64,000 nucleotides of DNA from Acidimicrobiia bacterium (GCA_028285585.1 JANQOU010000008.1:52298-116297), one strand, 5' to 3'; shown: positions 43,353-53,272, counted from the first letter of the stretch. Made by a program: numbers and translations. The notes: generated by a model not told the origin, from the letters alone.

Positions 43353-44948
43353 TCATGATCCGACGCTTATGGCTGTCCAATCCGGAAGATGATTCCGCGG
43401 TGCAACGAACCCCGACACATCGGCGGCCAGGCCGTAGATGGCAACGGGGTTGAACAGGGGCAGAAGGCAAACCTCGTCGTTGAGCGTGGCGTCCTCGAGT
43501 CGAGCGTAGAGATCGAGGACTGTTGCGTCGTCCTCAGCGACCGCCAGGTCGCCCTTCATATCGTCGATCTCTGGTGATGCGCACAGCGGCACCGCGGAGT
43601 CGGTACCCATGAAGTAGCGCGTGTAGACGTCAGCGCTCGGGTAGACCGGGACGACCCTGTAGATATATGCATCCAGAGTGTTCTGAGAACGCATCTCAAG
43701 CATCTGAGTTACATCCAGCGGATTCCGCTCCACCACGAATCCAACAGCTTCAAACATGCCAGCAATGGCCTCACCGACCTCGGTGTCCTTCGAGTAGGAC
43801 CCAGTTGTGTAGGTAAGAGTGATCTCAGGTGCGTCACCGAGCCCGTCTAGAACGGTACGAGACGAGTCGGGATCATAACTACCGGTCCATCCGGGCCCTG
43901 GCGGGTCCATGAGGTCACCAGTGAAGTAGTTGGATACAGATGCTCCGCGACCGTCGAAGATCGTATCGACCAAGATTTCTGCATCGACAGCCTCCGCGGC
44001 AGCGCGTCTCAGGTCAAATTCGTTGAATGGCTCACTATCGATCTCGAATATGAGCGTCATCAAAGACGTCGATGCTGCCGAAGCTATCTGGGTGGCGTCC
44101 GATTCATCTATCGCATCCACGCTCTCAACTGGTACATCAAGGGCGATGTCAGCGGCACCCGACTCCAGTAGAGCCACCCGAGACTGCGCATCTCCGGAGA
44201 AGGTGAACTGAATCTCGTCTAACAATGGCGGCCCTCGCCAGTAGCCGCTGTTCCTCACAACGGAGACTTGTTGCCCCGGCTGAAGCGAGCCAAAAACGAA
44301 CGGACCGGTGCCAACCGGCGCCTGAGCGAATTCTTCCGACCCGACGTCGGCGTAGTAACGCGGAGGAATGGCATAGATCTGGGCCAAGACCTCAGGCAAC
44401 GGACCATAAGGGTTTTCTGTCGTCACGGTGAGAGAGCCATCAGCGTTCACAGTCATATCAGTGACGACTCTCAAGAACGAACCAGATCGTGTTTCCTCGT
44501 CTGCGAGGTACGAGTTGATGGTCTGCTTCACAGCCTCAGCGTCGAAGGGCTCTCCGTTGTGGAACTCGACTCCTTCTTGCAACGTAAACAGCCATTCGGT
44601 TGCAGAAGGCCGCTCCCAGGACGTGATCAAACCGGTGTCGACAATCGCACCGTTGGAATCGGAAGCGACGAGAGGCTCCATGACTGTCCCCCAAACACGT
44701 GCATCGCTGATCACCGACCTGACGGGGTCCATCGTCGCAGGCTCTGTTGGAACTACCACTCGAAGGACTCCGCCCGACGACACTTCGGTTGTGTTCACCG
44801 ATGAATCAGATGAATCGGCGCCACCGCTCGTTGATGCGGTAGAGCGGGTTGTCGTATCGCTTGTTTCGGTCGACGTCGAGGCGCATGCAGACACCAGCAC
44901 AATGGCCAGGCCCATAAGAACGACACGGGTGGTTCTAACAACTGTCAT
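43353..44948 (-). CDS. ABC solute-binding protein, peptide/nickel family 5
   Basis: 531 residues with a lipoprotein signal (VVLMGLAIVLVSAC) and a Ser/Thr-rich linker. Family 5 features: VVPTEPATMDPVRSV, TGLITSWERPSATEWLFTLQEGVEFHNGEPFDAEAV, APVGTGPFVF. It binds oligopeptides or other small solutes for the ABC importer of the neighbouring operon. ATG 44948 has GGGAG upstream; the track-length frame starts 12 bases earlier. First gene of unit 3 of regulon B. Confidence 0.9.
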   Translation of the reverse strand: MTVVRTTRVVLMGLAIVLVSACASTSTETSDTTTRSTASTSGGADSSDSSVNTTEVSSGGVLRVVVPTEPATMDPVRSVISDARVWGTVMEPLVASDSNGAIVDTGLITSWERPSATEWLFTLQEGVEFHNGEPFDAEAVKQTINSYLADEETRSGSFLRVVTDMTVNADGSLTVTTENPYGPLPEVLAQIYAIPPRYYADVGSEEFAQAPVGTGPFVFGSLQPGQQVSVVRNSGYWRGPPLLDEIQFTFSGDAQSRVALLESGAADIALDVPVESVDAIDESDATQIASAASTSLMTLIFEIDSEPFNEFDLRRAAAEAVDAEILVDTIFDGRGASVSNYFTGDLMDPPGPGWTGSYDPDSSRTVLDGLGDAPEITLTYTTGSYSKDTEVGEAIAGMFEAVGFVVERNPLDVTQMLEMRSQNTLDAYIYRVVPVYPSADVYTRYFMGTDSAVPLCASPEIDDMKGDLAVAEDDATVLDLYARLEDATLNDEVCLLPLFNPVAIYGLAADVSGFVAPRNHLPDWTAISVGS

Positions 44949-44981
44949 GATTTCTCCCAAGGATCAAATCCCAAAATCTAG

Positions 44982-44996
44982 ATACCGTCCGGTTGG
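44982..44996 (-). promoter_or_regulatory. Regulon B operator, unit 3 (binding protein/FMN reductase)
   Basis: Plus strand ATACCGTCCGGTTGG, 34 bases before the ATG at 44948. Matches the sites at 52388 and 57628 as ATACC-N4-GGT. A -10 box TAGATT lies at 44980-44975 on the minus strand. Confidence 0.6.
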
Positions 44997-45186
44997 AATG
45001 GACCCTAGCAACGGTCAACACTCGCCGCAACAGATTGCGATAGACAGTTTCGAGATCCAACGGTGGAAGACCATCAGTTGCGCACGGTCGTGGAACGGTT
45101 GGTGCTCTAGTCGGAACTAATACTGCGTCCTGAGCTTCCCGAGGGGCGCTTGCATGGGAGCGACTCGCAAACAGGCTCAGTTCTAC

Positions 45187-46173
45187 TCACCGGAATCTCG
45201 GCATCACTTCTTGGGCGAACAGTTCCACAGACGCGACGGTCTTCTCGTGAGGGAAGCCAAGCCAGAACGGGCGAGCGACAACGTGATTGACTCCCAAAGA
45301 GCGGAACCACTCAATTCGTTTGGCGACATGGTCTGGATCTCCGATGAGGAACCTGCTATTCCAAAGGAACTCAAAACGGTCTCGCTGGAATCGCAATTGC
45401 GGATAGTCAGCGTATTTGAAGTACTCAGCCTCAATGTGTGGACGTACGGCGTGCTGTGCCTTCTCCGTCGAGTCAGCACAGTGGATGTTGAGAAGAATCG
45501 GATACTCCCGCGCGTCCTTGGTCTTGCCGACCATTTCAAGGGCTGCATCGTGCATGGCAATCCGACTCTCGTACCACCCTTCTGATGGCGCGTTTCCTGG
45601 AACTATCCAGGCGTCACCTAGCTCCGCGGCTTTCTTGATCGCGACATCCCCGCCTGCGCCGATCCAAATGGGTGGACCTCCTAGTTGGCGTGGCTTCACA
45701 CAGACCTCTTCGCCATCAATCGAATAGAACTCTCCCTGGTGATGAACCGGCCCACCAGCCCAGAGTTTCCTAATGACAGCAATGGACTCGCGCATCTGTC
45801 TGAACCGGGCCGACTTGTCTATCGCGAACGCAGACATTTCGTTTCGCCGGTACCCCGCTCCCACACCCAAGACGAGGCGACCCTCGCTCATCTGGTCGAG
45901 TGTGGCGAACTCCTCGGCGATGTGAACAGGGTGGTACAACGGCAAGATCAATACCGCCGTACCAACTGTCATCTGGTCGGATACCTCCACCAAACGAGAG
46001 AGCACTGAGATCGTCTGGGGAGTTTGCAGATTCCCAAGAAAATGGTTGATCGAGAAGATCGAGTCGTATCCCAGATCCGCGGCGCGGCCTGTCAGGTCCC
46101 AGAGATCCCTCAGCCTCTCGGCGAGGTCATCGGACGGCAGGTACTGGTGTGAAGCGAGTACGCCGAATTTCAC
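45187..46173 (-). CDS. LLM-class oxidoreductase, regulon B unit 2
   Basis: 328 residues: KFGVLASHQYLPSDDLAERLRDL, YDSIFSINHFLG, TVGTAVLILPLYHPVHIAEEFATLD, LGVGAGYRRNEMSAF, PPIWIGAGGDVAIKKAAELGDAWIVPG. A luciferase-like monooxygenase or F420 enzyme. GTG start at 46173. Last gene of the operon with ABC transporter, acyl-CoA ligase and crotonase; similar to the LLMs at 54815 and 56523. Confidence 0.88.
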   Translation of the reverse strand: MKFGVLASHQYLPSDDLAERLRDLWDLTGRAADLGYDSIFSINHFLGNLQTPQTISVLSRLVEVSDQMTVGTAVLILPLYHPVHIAEEFATLDQMSEGRLVLGVGAGYRRNEMSAFAIDKSARFRQMRESIAVIRKLWAGGPVHHQGEFYSIDGEEVCVKPRQLGGPPIWIGAGGDVAIKKAAELGDAWIVPGNAPSEGWYESRIAMHDAALEMVGKTKDAREYPILLNIHCADSTEKAQHAVRPHIEAEYFKYADYPQLRFQRDRFEFLWNSRFLIGDPDHVAKRIEWFRSLGVNHVVARPFWLGFPHEKTVASVELFAQEVMPRFR

Positions 46174-46179
46174 TGCTCT

Positions 46180-47157
46180 TCATGATCCTTCGTCTAGCTC
46201 GATCCGACCACCCAGTCTGAAAAAAGGCGCGACCGCGTTGTCTCGGTCACGAAGAGCCTGACTCAGCCCTTTGTCGCGACGTTCTTTGACGAAGTTGTAT
46301 TCGTGCTCATCCAAACGGAGATTGGTTGCCCAGCCGTGTCCAATCCAAGCAGACATTTCGCCAACCCCTTTTCCGCGGCCCTCCATGGCCAGCCGCATCA
46401 TCGCCTTGCCGATCATCAGGCCATCGAGCGGCATCATCGAGATTGCCTGGCAGTAGTCGTTGACCCATTCATCTAGCTCGTCGGCGGCAACCACTTTGTT
46501 GACAAAACCGATTTTCTCCCCTTCTTGTGCGGTGAGTGGGCGCATCGTCAGCATGATCTCTTTCATCTTCTTGAGGCCGAGGTTCTCTATCCACAGGTAC
46601 ATATCTTGTGGCGCCGCACCCAGGTATCGGAAAGCCGGGTGCGTGAAGAGCGCGTCTGGGGTAGCGATGATCATGTCTGAGCCCAGGGCAATCTTCATGT
46701 GCCCGCCGTAGCAGTAGCCCCTAACAGCGCAGATGGTCGCTTTCAGGCAGTTGTTGATTCGCAAGGCAAGCGATTCCGATAGGAGGTTGCGATCCGGCAA
46801 GATCCGTTGGCGTTGAGATGGGTGACGGGTGCGTTCGCCGGACCGGTTCTTCTTGTAGCCGATGTAGTGGCCTAGCTCTCTTGCGTCAGCGCCTGTTCCG
46901 AAGGCTGGGCCCCTGCCCTGGAACACGATCGACTTGACCTCATCGTCCATCTCCGCTTCTCGCACGAGATCGCCCACACGCTCATACGCGGCGATCGGGA
47001 GTGCATTGAGGCGTTCGGGGACATTGAACGTGATTCGAGCAACGGCCAACTCGGCGTCGGTCTCGTATAGAACCGCTTTCTCCAGAGTCTCGTCGTCGAG
47101 GATCATGCCTTCCTCGTCCCACTGGCTGGCCAGGTGCTCGTACTCGCTCTTCTTCAT
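46180..47157 (-). CDS. Enoyl-CoA hydratase/crotonase-family protein, long form
   Basis: 325 residues, longer than the usual 250-270. Crotonase core: ELAVARITFNVPERLNALP, oxyanion region FQGRGPAFGTGADARELG, ATICAVRGYCYGGHMKIALGSDMIIATP, and HPAFRYLGAAPQDMYLWIENLG. An N-terminal helical extension and a long C-terminal tail (GHGWATNLRLDEHEY, KERRDKGLS) are extra. It may hydrate or otherwise act on a CoA ester made by the adjacent ligase. It is ATGA-coupled to the ligase. Confidence 0.85.
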   Translation of the reverse strand: MKKSEYEHLASQWDEEGMILDDETLEKAVLYETDAELAVARITFNVPERLNALPIAAYERVGDLVREAEMDDEVKSIVFQGRGPAFGTGADARELGHYIGYKKNRSGERTRHPSQRQRILPDRNLLSESLALRINNCLKATICAVRGYCYGGHMKIALGSDMIIATPDALFTHPAFRYLGAAPQDMYLWIENLGLKKMKEIMLTMRPLTAQEGEKIGFVNKVVAADELDEWVNDYCQAISMMPLDGLMIGKAMMRLAMEGRGKGVGEMSAWIGHGWATNLRLDEHEYNFVKERRDKGLSQALRDRDNAVAPFFRLGGRIELDEGS

Positions 47158-48731
47158 GGGTGGTTCCTATCTTGTTGCTCGAGTGCCGCTTCTCGAAGTG
47201 CCGCACGCTGTGATTTGCCCGCCTCGGATCGGGGTATCCGATCCACTACAGCAACTGACCGCAGCTGCTTGAAGTGGGCTAGTCGGTTTCGACTGAAGTT
47301 GATGAGATCGCGCTCAAATGACTCTGAGTCCGTGGTTGCGGGGGTCCTGGGAACCACAAAAGCCAATGGCACTTCTCCGAGTCTGTCGTCTGGAACCCCA
47401 ACTACGACAACATCTTGGACATTTGGATGGTGACGAATCTCCGACTCGATTTCAGCCGGCCAAACCTGAAAGCCACCGGTCTTGATCATTTCTCGTCGAC
47501 GACCGACGAGAAACAGAAGCCCATCTTCGTCGACGTATCCCACGTCACCTGATCGAACCCATCCATCGACGACCAGCGGCTCGGAAGTGGCTGACCCGGC
47601 GTCTTCTATGTACCCCAAGGTGCGTTCCGTTTGAACGCATATCTCGCCTTCCACGCCAGTAGGTACCGAGTTCCCTTCGGCGTCACGGATCTCAACGGTG
47701 ACTCCCTCATAGATCCGACCAACGGATCCTGGCTTCCAGGACCCCAAACGCACGTCGTGAGGAGTCCATCCCGCAACATGGCCCATTTCGGCAGAGCCGT
47801 AATTTGAGAAGACGATCGCGTCGTATCGCCCCTCGAATCGAACTCGCAGGTGATGGTCGAGCGCCTGACCGGCGACCAGGACCTTCCGCACGGGATCCAG
47901 CTTGATATGAGGGGGCGCGTGAACCAGGTCGTAGATCATCGTTGGCATGAGAAACAGGTTGTCGACCTTGTGCCGCATGACCATCGTGTCCAGGCGTGAC
48001 ACGTTGAAGCGCTCCATCAGAACCACTTTGCGGCCAAGGTGGAGTGCGAATAGCAGCGACTGGAGCCCACCTCCATGAAACAGTGGAAGAAGAATGAGGT
48101 TCGGCGAAACGTCGGGAGGAACAGTAGGGGCAGGGCCTTCGAGGCCGGGACGCGACGCCTTGGCGAGGGTGGCCATGCTGTCATAGGTCCCTCCGTGAGT
48201 CAGGGAAACTGCCTTTGGCTCACCTGTGCTCCCGCCTGTAAACAGAACCACGGCTTCGTCACTTCGGCGGTCAGGAGCCTTCGCCGTGCGAGGAGACACA
48301 CCGGCCAGCAACGAATAGGCAACGCCGGTCGATTCCTCTCCGCCAATCACATCTTTGATCACATGTTCTGGCACCTCAACCCCTGAAGACTTGACCGTCG
48401 AAGCGCGTTTGGAGTCGGTTAGAAGAAGGACTGGTCCCGTCTTATCGAGGCTGTCGGCTAGCTCCCGGCTGTTGTAGAGAGCGCTCACTGAGACCGGCAC
48501 CGCACCAGCCATCCAAGTCCCGAAGATCGCGACGACCTGTTCGATGCTGTTGTGCATGAATAAGGCGACGCGGTCACCCGGTGCGACTCCATTGGCTTCC
48601 AGCCAAGTTGCCAGACGAGCCGCATAGTCATGCCATTGCGCATACGAGAGCGAACGATCGCGCTCGTCGATGATGGCGATGGCGTTTGGCGACGACCCGG
48701 CCCGGTATTCGAGATCCTGAGCGAGGTTCAT
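47154..48731 (-). CDS. AMP-forming acyl-CoA synthetase/ligase
   Basis: 525 residues. ANL signatures: VVLFTGGSTGEPKAVSLTHGG (P-loop), SNYGSAEMGHVAG, GWVRSGDVGYVDEDGLLFLVGRRREMIKTGGFQVWPAEIE, and the C-terminal GKSQR lysine. It activates a carboxylate as CoA thioester; the substrate is unknown. It is coupled by ATGA both to the crotonase (downstream) and to the OppD gene (upstream). Confidence 0.92.
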   Translation of the reverse strand: MNLAQDLEYRAGSSPNAIAIIDERDRSLSYAQWHDYAARLATWLEANGVAPGDRVALFMHNSIEQVVAIFGTWMAGAVPVSVSALYNSRELADSLDKTGPVLLLTDSKRASTVKSSGVEVPEHVIKDVIGGEESTGVAYSLLAGVSPRTAKAPDRRSDEAVVLFTGGSTGEPKAVSLTHGGTYDSMATLAKASRPGLEGPAPTVPPDVSPNLILLPLFHGGGLQSLLFALHLGRKVVLMERFNVSRLDTMVMRHKVDNLFLMPTMIYDLVHAPPHIKLDPVRKVLVAGQALDHHLRVRFEGRYDAIVFSNYGSAEMGHVAGWTPHDVRLGSWKPGSVGRIYEGVTVEIRDAEGNSVPTGVEGEICVQTERTLGYIEDAGSATSEPLVVDGWVRSGDVGYVDEDGLLFLVGRRREMIKTGGFQVWPAEIESEIRHHPNVQDVVVVGVPDDRLGEVPLAFVVPRTPATTDSESFERDLINFSRNRLAHFKQLRSVAVVDRIPRSEAGKSQRAALREAALEQQDRNHP

Positions 48732-49720
48732 ACTCCGATTCCCGCCTCTCGTGCGTCTTCGGAGTCACCAACAAGCACACATCGAACTTTGTGGTTTCCA
48801 GCAACTTCTTGTAGGTCGATGGTTGTCCGACAATCCTCACGAACGTGGGCACACCGATCAGCGAAGCCACAGCCGGTGAAGCCCTTGAGCACGCGTGGCG
48901 GCCGCCCAGCGATACCTTTCAAACTCGTCTTGGGTTCCCAAAGCGGTACCGCCGAAAGGAGCGCCTGGCTGTAAGGATGCCGTGGGCGATTCACGACTTG
49001 TTCAGTGAGACCCTCTTCCACGATCTCGCCTGCGTACATCACGACGATGCGTGAACAGAGTTCGGCGGCTAACAAAATGTCGTGAGTAACAAAGACAAGT
49101 GCGCGGTCGCTCTCCAGAGTCACATGCTTGAGGAGCGTGACGACTTCAGCCTGCGTCGTCACATCCAGTGCCGATGTCGCCTCGTCCGCTATGAGTATCG
49201 ACGGCTCTGGTGCGATCGCCGCAGCGATTGCAGCCCGTTGGCACATGCCTCCTGAGAGAGCATGGGGGTAAGACCTCAGTACTCGCTCGACGTCGCTGAA
49301 TCCCACTGAGCTCATGACGTGCCTCATGCGGTCTTGGCGCTCGTCCCTCGTCATATCAGGTCGAAGGACTGTCAGCACTTCGCCAATCTGAGACGCGATC
49401 GTTCGCACCGGGTTCAGTGACCTCTGTGGCGACTGGAACACCATGCCTATAGACCGCCCACGTACCGTGTCGAAACGGTTTGCTTCGTTTGATCGGATGG
49501 TGTCGCCGCGGAATCGAATGTCACCATCGACAATGTGAACGTTCCGCTCCAGCAGACCAATCATCGAGCGCACCGCCGTGGTCTTCCCACTTCCGGACTC
49601 TCCGATTACCCCCACAATGTCGCCCTCGTTGAGGGTGAGGTCGAAGCGCCGGACGGGCATGACCGTGCCTGCCGCGGTATAGGCCTCGACCGACAGATCA
49701 CGGACGCTGAAGAGGACCAT
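48728..49720 (-). CDS. ABC peptide-type importer ATPase (OppD/DppD-like)
   Basis: 330 residues: Walker A GESGSGKTT (40-48), signature LSGGMCQRAAIAAAI, Walker B ILIADEATSALDVTTQ, H-loop VTHDI. The C-terminal RCAHVREDC with paired cysteines recalls the oligopeptide ATPase family. The ATG at 49720 overlaps the upstream permease stop (ATGA). The frame extends to 49834, which lies inside the permease. Confidence 0.92.
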   Translation of the reverse strand: MVLFSVRDLSVEAYTAAGTVMPVRRFDLTLNEGDIVGVIGESGSGKTTAVRSMIGLLERNVHIVDGDIRFRGDTIRSNEANRFDTVRGRSIGMVFQSPQRSLNPVRTIASQIGEVLTVLRPDMTRDERQDRMRHVMSSVGFSDVERVLRSYPHALSGGMCQRAAIAAAIAPEPSILIADEATSALDVTTQAEVVTLLKHVTLESDRALVFVTHDILLAAELCSRIVVMYAGEIVEEGLTEQVVNRPRHPYSQALLSAVPLWEPKTSLKGIAGRPPRVLKGFTGCGFADRCAHVREDCRTTIDLQEVAGNHKVRCVLVGDSEDAREAGIGV

Positions 49721-50565
49721 CAGCGATAGGTCCGTTTCCGCGGGTCGTAGGCCTTGCGCATCGCGTCTCCCAAGAGATTCACAGTCAGCACCAGACCTGT
49801 GATGGCGAGTCCTGGGAAGGCAACGACCCACCACGAGTCGGCAAGGTATTGCCGCCCTTCAGCCAGCATCGCCCCCCAACTGACGTCAGGAGTCACCACC
49901 CCCAAACCGAGAAAGCTCAGGGAGCTCTCACCTAGAATCATGGTGCCTACCTGGAGTGTTGCAATCACGAGGATGGTTCCTCCTACGTTGGGGAGCACAT
50001 GGCGTGTGATGATGCGCCACTCCGGCAGGCCAGACGCCCTGAGACGCGGTATGAAAGGGCGCTCGCGCAGACTCTTTGTTTCGGCTCTAAGCAGTCGGCC
50101 GTAGTGAGCCCAGCTCACGAGAGCTAGAACCCCGACAAGAACACCGAGAGACCTCCCTTGGACAGCGATGATCGCAATGGCCAAGAGGATGAAAGGCAAG
50201 GCGAGTTGAGCATCCACCAAGCGACCGATCACCAGGTCGAGCCAACCACCGCGATATCCAGCCAATACGCCAAGAGTGGCACCGACTACTCCCGCAACTA
50301 GCACCGCGGTTGCGGCTATCAGAAGGGTGAGTCTGGTACCGGCAACGAGCCGCGCCAACATATCGCGTCCCAAATGGTCAGTACCGAGCACATGCTCCCA
50401 TGTCCCGTCGAATCCAACTGGCGGCGTGAACCGCGCACGGAGGTCTTGAAGATTTGGATCAGGGAGAGGAAGGATCGGCGCAATCACTGCAATGACCACA
50501 ACCACCGACAGGATGTAGATGTATAGACGACCTGGAAGCGTCCTCGCGGTCGAGGCGGCACTCAT
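49720..50565 (-). CDS. ABC peptide-type importer permease (DppC/OppC-like)
   Basis: 281 residues with six transmembrane segments and the DppC N-terminus (FTPPVGFDGTWEHVLGTDHLGRDMLARLVAGTRLTL). The EAA loop is LRASGLPEWRIITRHVLPNV. It pairs with the DppB-like permease. Confidence 0.93.
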   Translation of the reverse strand: MSAASTARTLPGRLYIYILSVVVVIAVIAPILPLPDPNLQDLRARFTPPVGFDGTWEHVLGTDHLGRDMLARLVAGTRLTLLIAATAVLVAGVVGATLGVLAGYRGGWLDLVIGRLVDAQLALPFILLAIAIIAVQGRSLGVLVGVLALVSWAHYGRLLRAETKSLRERPFIPRLRASGLPEWRIITRHVLPNVGGTILVIATLQVGTMILGESSLSFLGLGVVTPDVSWGAMLAEGRQYLADSWWVVAFPGLAITGLVLTVNLLGDAMRKAYDPRKRTYR

Positions 50566-51482
50566 AGCGTCCCTCGAATGCGAGGGTCTACAACGGAGTT
50601 GACAATGTCCACAACCAAATTGACCAGAACAAAGGTCACTGCGCCGAAGACAACGAGTGCCTGAATCAGTGTGAAGTCACGAAAGGCAACCGCTTGGGTG
50701 GTGAGCGTGCCTAAGCCGGGCCAGGCGAAGACGAATTCCACGGTTACTGCGCCGGATAGGAGAACACCTGTTTGAAGACCAACGAGTGTGATGACGGGGA
50801 TTGCTGCGTTCCGGGCCACGTGGCGAGCCATGACTCGACGGGTTCCGAAGCCACGTGCTCTAGCACTTGCCACATAAGGTTCCTCCAGTACTTCCGTTAT
50901 CGAGGAGCGTGTCATTCGTGCGATGCGAGCCATAGGCAGTGTCGACAACGTGATTGCCGGCAGTATCAGGTGACTCCAAGAACCGGCTTGTCCGGCTGGA
51001 AGCCAACGTAGACCCACAGCCACAACCACGATCAACATGATTCCGAGCCAAAACGGGGGGACCGACTGTCCCAAGAGTGCCAATGACACAGCAACTCGAT
51101 CGACGCGCTTACCCTCGAACATCGCGGCCAGCGTTCCGAGAGTCACACCTGCGACAACGCCAATTATGATCGCGGCCGCCGCCAGCTGAAAAGACGCAGC
51201 AAGTCTCGAGGCGATCAGATCCCAGTTACTTGTGTGGTATCGAAGAGAGGTCCCCAAGTCGCCTCTGACGATGTTTCCCAAATAGTCGAAGTATTGGACT
51301 ACTAGAGGTCGGTCCAATCCAAGATCGGCTCGGACGGCCTCGATCTGACCCTGCGACGCCATATCCCCCAACATCTGCCGCACCGGGTCTCCGGAAGCAC
51401 GAGCGAGGAGAAAGGCGATCGTGACGGCGAGAAGCAGCGTTACGACTGCACCGGCAAGACGCGGAAGCAACGATCGGATCAT
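50562..51482 (-). CDS. ABC peptide-type importer permease (DppB/OppB-like)
   Basis: 306 residues, six transmembrane segments, typical start LLPRLAGAVVTLLLAVTIAFLL, DPVRQMLGDMASQGQIEAVRADLGLDRPL, and EAA loop ARARGFGTRRVMARHVARN. Coupled to both neighbours by ATGA overlaps. Confidence 0.93.
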   Translation of the reverse strand: MIRSLLPRLAGAVVTLLLAVTIAFLLARASGDPVRQMLGDMASQGQIEAVRADLGLDRPLVVQYFDYLGNIVRGDLGTSLRYHTSNWDLIASRLAASFQLAAAAIIIGVVAGVTLGTLAAMFEGKRVDRVAVSLALLGQSVPPFWLGIMLIVVVAVGLRWLPAGQAGSWSHLILPAITLSTLPMARIARMTRSSITEVLEEPYVASARARGFGTRRVMARHVARNAAIPVITLVGLQTGVLLSGAVTVEFVFAWPGLGTLTTQAVAFRDFTLIQALVVFGAVTFVLVNLVVDIVNSVVDPRIRGTL

Positions 51483-52348
51483 GAAAAACCAACGCTTGGA
51501 AAGGAGTTCCGAGCATCGGAACCACGGGCTCCCGGGAGCGACCTCACCAGTTGCTTCGTGTAGGAGTGCTGGGGTGTTCCGAGAACACTCTCGGTTTCTC
51601 CGGATTCGACGACCACTCCTAGCTGCATTACATGGACCCGATCACACACGGCGCGGACGACACTGAGATCGTGACTTATGAGGAGCACCGCAATCCCATA
51701 CTCGTCACGGAGCCGAGAAAGTAGTTCGAGTACATGAGCCTGAACGGAGACATCAAGTGCGGAGGTCGGTTCATCGGCTATCAAAACGCGCGGGCGCAGG
51801 ATTAGCGACTGTGCGATACAAACCCTTTGGGCCTGGCCGCCGCTGATCTCATGCGGCAAGCGCGGAAGAATGTCAGAAGACAATCCGACGGACGCCATCA
51901 ACTCCGCATCCGTAATCCAATTGGTGCGATCTGTGTGCACCCGGCGCACCTCGCGGAGACTCGAAGCAACAGACTGGCGAGGGTCCAGTGCACCGTGAGG
52001 ATCCTGAAAGATGAGCTGTATGTCACTCCGCGCCTGTCGCATTTGCTTCTGAGTGAGGTTGGAAATGTCCCGCCCGCCAAGTTTCACCGTTCCGGACGAA
52101 AGAGGAATGAGGCGCGCTACGGCCATCGCCGTAGTCGACTTCCCCGATCCGGACTCCCCGACCAACCCAACGATTTCCCCTGCCGCAATCGAGAACGACA
52201 CGCCATCAACAGCAACGACTGGCTCGTGTCCACGCAGTCTCGAGCCGCCGAACTCCACCCGGAGATCATGCACTTCAACGACTAGTTCAGGATTCACGAG
52301 GTGTACGCCGATCGCGATCTCGGCGATGACAGGTCGGGCAACACTCAC
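51479..52348 (-). CDS. ABC peptide-type importer ATPase (OppF/DppF-like)
   Basis: 289 residues from GTG 52348. Walker A GESGSGKST (64-72), signature EISGGQAQRVCIAQSL, Walker B VLIADEPTSALDVSVQ, H-loop ISHDL. AGGAG lies six bases before this GTG; a longer frame begins at 52369. First gene of unit 2, which runs through the permeases, OppD, ligase, crotonase and LLM. Confidence 0.9.
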   Translation of the reverse strand: MSVARPVIAEIAIGVHLVNPELVVEVHDLRVEFGGSRLRGHEPVVAVDGVSFSIAAGEIVGLVGESGSGKSTTAMAVARLIPLSSGTVKLGGRDISNLTQKQMRQARSDIQLIFQDPHGALDPRQSVASSLREVRRVHTDRTNWITDAELMASVGLSSDILPRLPHEISGGQAQRVCIAQSLILRPRVLIADEPTSALDVSVQAHVLELLSRLRDEYGIAVLLISHDLSVVRAVCDRVHVMQLGVVVESGETESVLGTPQHSYTKQLVRSLPGARGSDARNSFPSVGFS

Positions 52349-52387
52349 ACACTGCTCCTGTTTGGCCACGTGGACGGGAAAGGCACC

Positions 52388-52402
52388 ATACCATCTGGTC
52401 GG
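52388..52402 (-). promoter_or_regulatory. Regulon B operator, unit 2 (ABC transporter operon)
   Basis: Plus strand ATACCATCTGGTCGG, 40 bases before the GTG at 52348. A -10 box TATGGT (52390-52385, minus strand) overlaps it. A short hairpin AGGAGG/CCTCCT at 52407-52423 lies just upstream. Confidence 0.6.
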
Positions 52403-52634
52403 AATGAGGAGGATGGCCCTCCTTTTCTGTCATGGCTGTCGTACCCGCAAGTGGTGCAGACCGGCTGTCATAGATGAACTTGGTAAGAACGCTTGAGGTC
52501 ATCTGTCCAAGAAGCGCATGCCCCCCATCTCAAAGGCACTCACCCGATGAAAGATGGCAAGTCTGCTCAACAAAAAGTCACTGTCAGCGTCTAAGCCCCA
52601 CTCGTGGCAACGGACATCAACGCCTTGGTAGACG

Positions 52635-53258
52635 TCACCCGACCTTGAGACCATCCACAACGAGCGTGGCCAGGTGGTCGCCGACGGCCGCAGCTGACAG
52701 CCGGCCATCGGCTTGGAACCAGGTGTGAGCCCATGCACACATACCAAGAACACCGTATGCGGCGATCTGCTCAGGTACTCGAGTCGTGAAGACGCCTTCT
52801 TCGATACCTTGCTCTACTACGTCGCGATAGATCCGGTCAACCTCATCACGCAGTTTCTTGACACGATCAAAACGCTCACCGGTCAAGAAGCGTCGCTCCT
52901 GGAGAAAGATCGTCACATGGCTGCGATACTCGTCGATGTTGACGATTGCGCCACGTATCAAGGCTCGCAGGCGATCCTCAGCCTGCGAGTACTCGTCCAG
53001 AATCTGCCTGCATCCCGCCAGGCGATCTTCGATGTACTCTTCCTGGATGGTGTGAAGGAGATCCTCTTTGCTTTCGAAGTGGTGGTAGAAGGCACCCTTC
53101 GTCAGCCCAGCGTCTTCTACAACATCGGCGACAGATGAGGCGTGATAGCCGTGGTCTCTGAAGAGCCGCAAGGCACTTGTGATCAGAAGTGACCGCGTTT
53201 CTTCGGGGTCATATCCGTGTCGACGGCGTGAATCGGTGTGTGTCTGAGAGCGTTCCAA
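52635..53258 (-). CDS. TetR-family transcriptional regulator
   Basis: 207 residues. N-terminal HTH about 18-65: RSLLITSALRLFRDHGYHASSVADVVEDAGLTKGAFYHHFESKEDLL, then a helical ligand-binding domain. TTG start at 53258. It is the last gene of unit 1 of regulon B, and is the natural candidate to bind the ATACC-N4-GGT motif. TetR proteins in acyl-CoA pathways often bind the CoA ester. Confidence 0.9.
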   Translation of the reverse strand: MERSQTHTDSRRRHGYDPEETRSLLITSALRLFRDHGYHASSVADVVEDAGLTKGAFYHHFESKEDLLHTIQEEYIEDRLAGCRQILDEYSQAEDRLRALIRGAIVNIDEYRSHVTIFLQERRFLTGERFDRVKKLRDEVDRIYRDVVEQGIEEGVFTTRVPEQIAAYGVLGMCAWAHTWFQADGRLSAAAVGDHLATLVVDGLKVG

Positions 53259-53272
53259 TCACTCACCTTCCA

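Noticed and set aside
52407..52423. AGGAGG-ATGGC-CCTCCT hairpin followed by T bases
   Set aside because: As a plus-strand terminator it would have no plus-strand gene to end; the 6-bp stem is weak. Noted only beside the operator.
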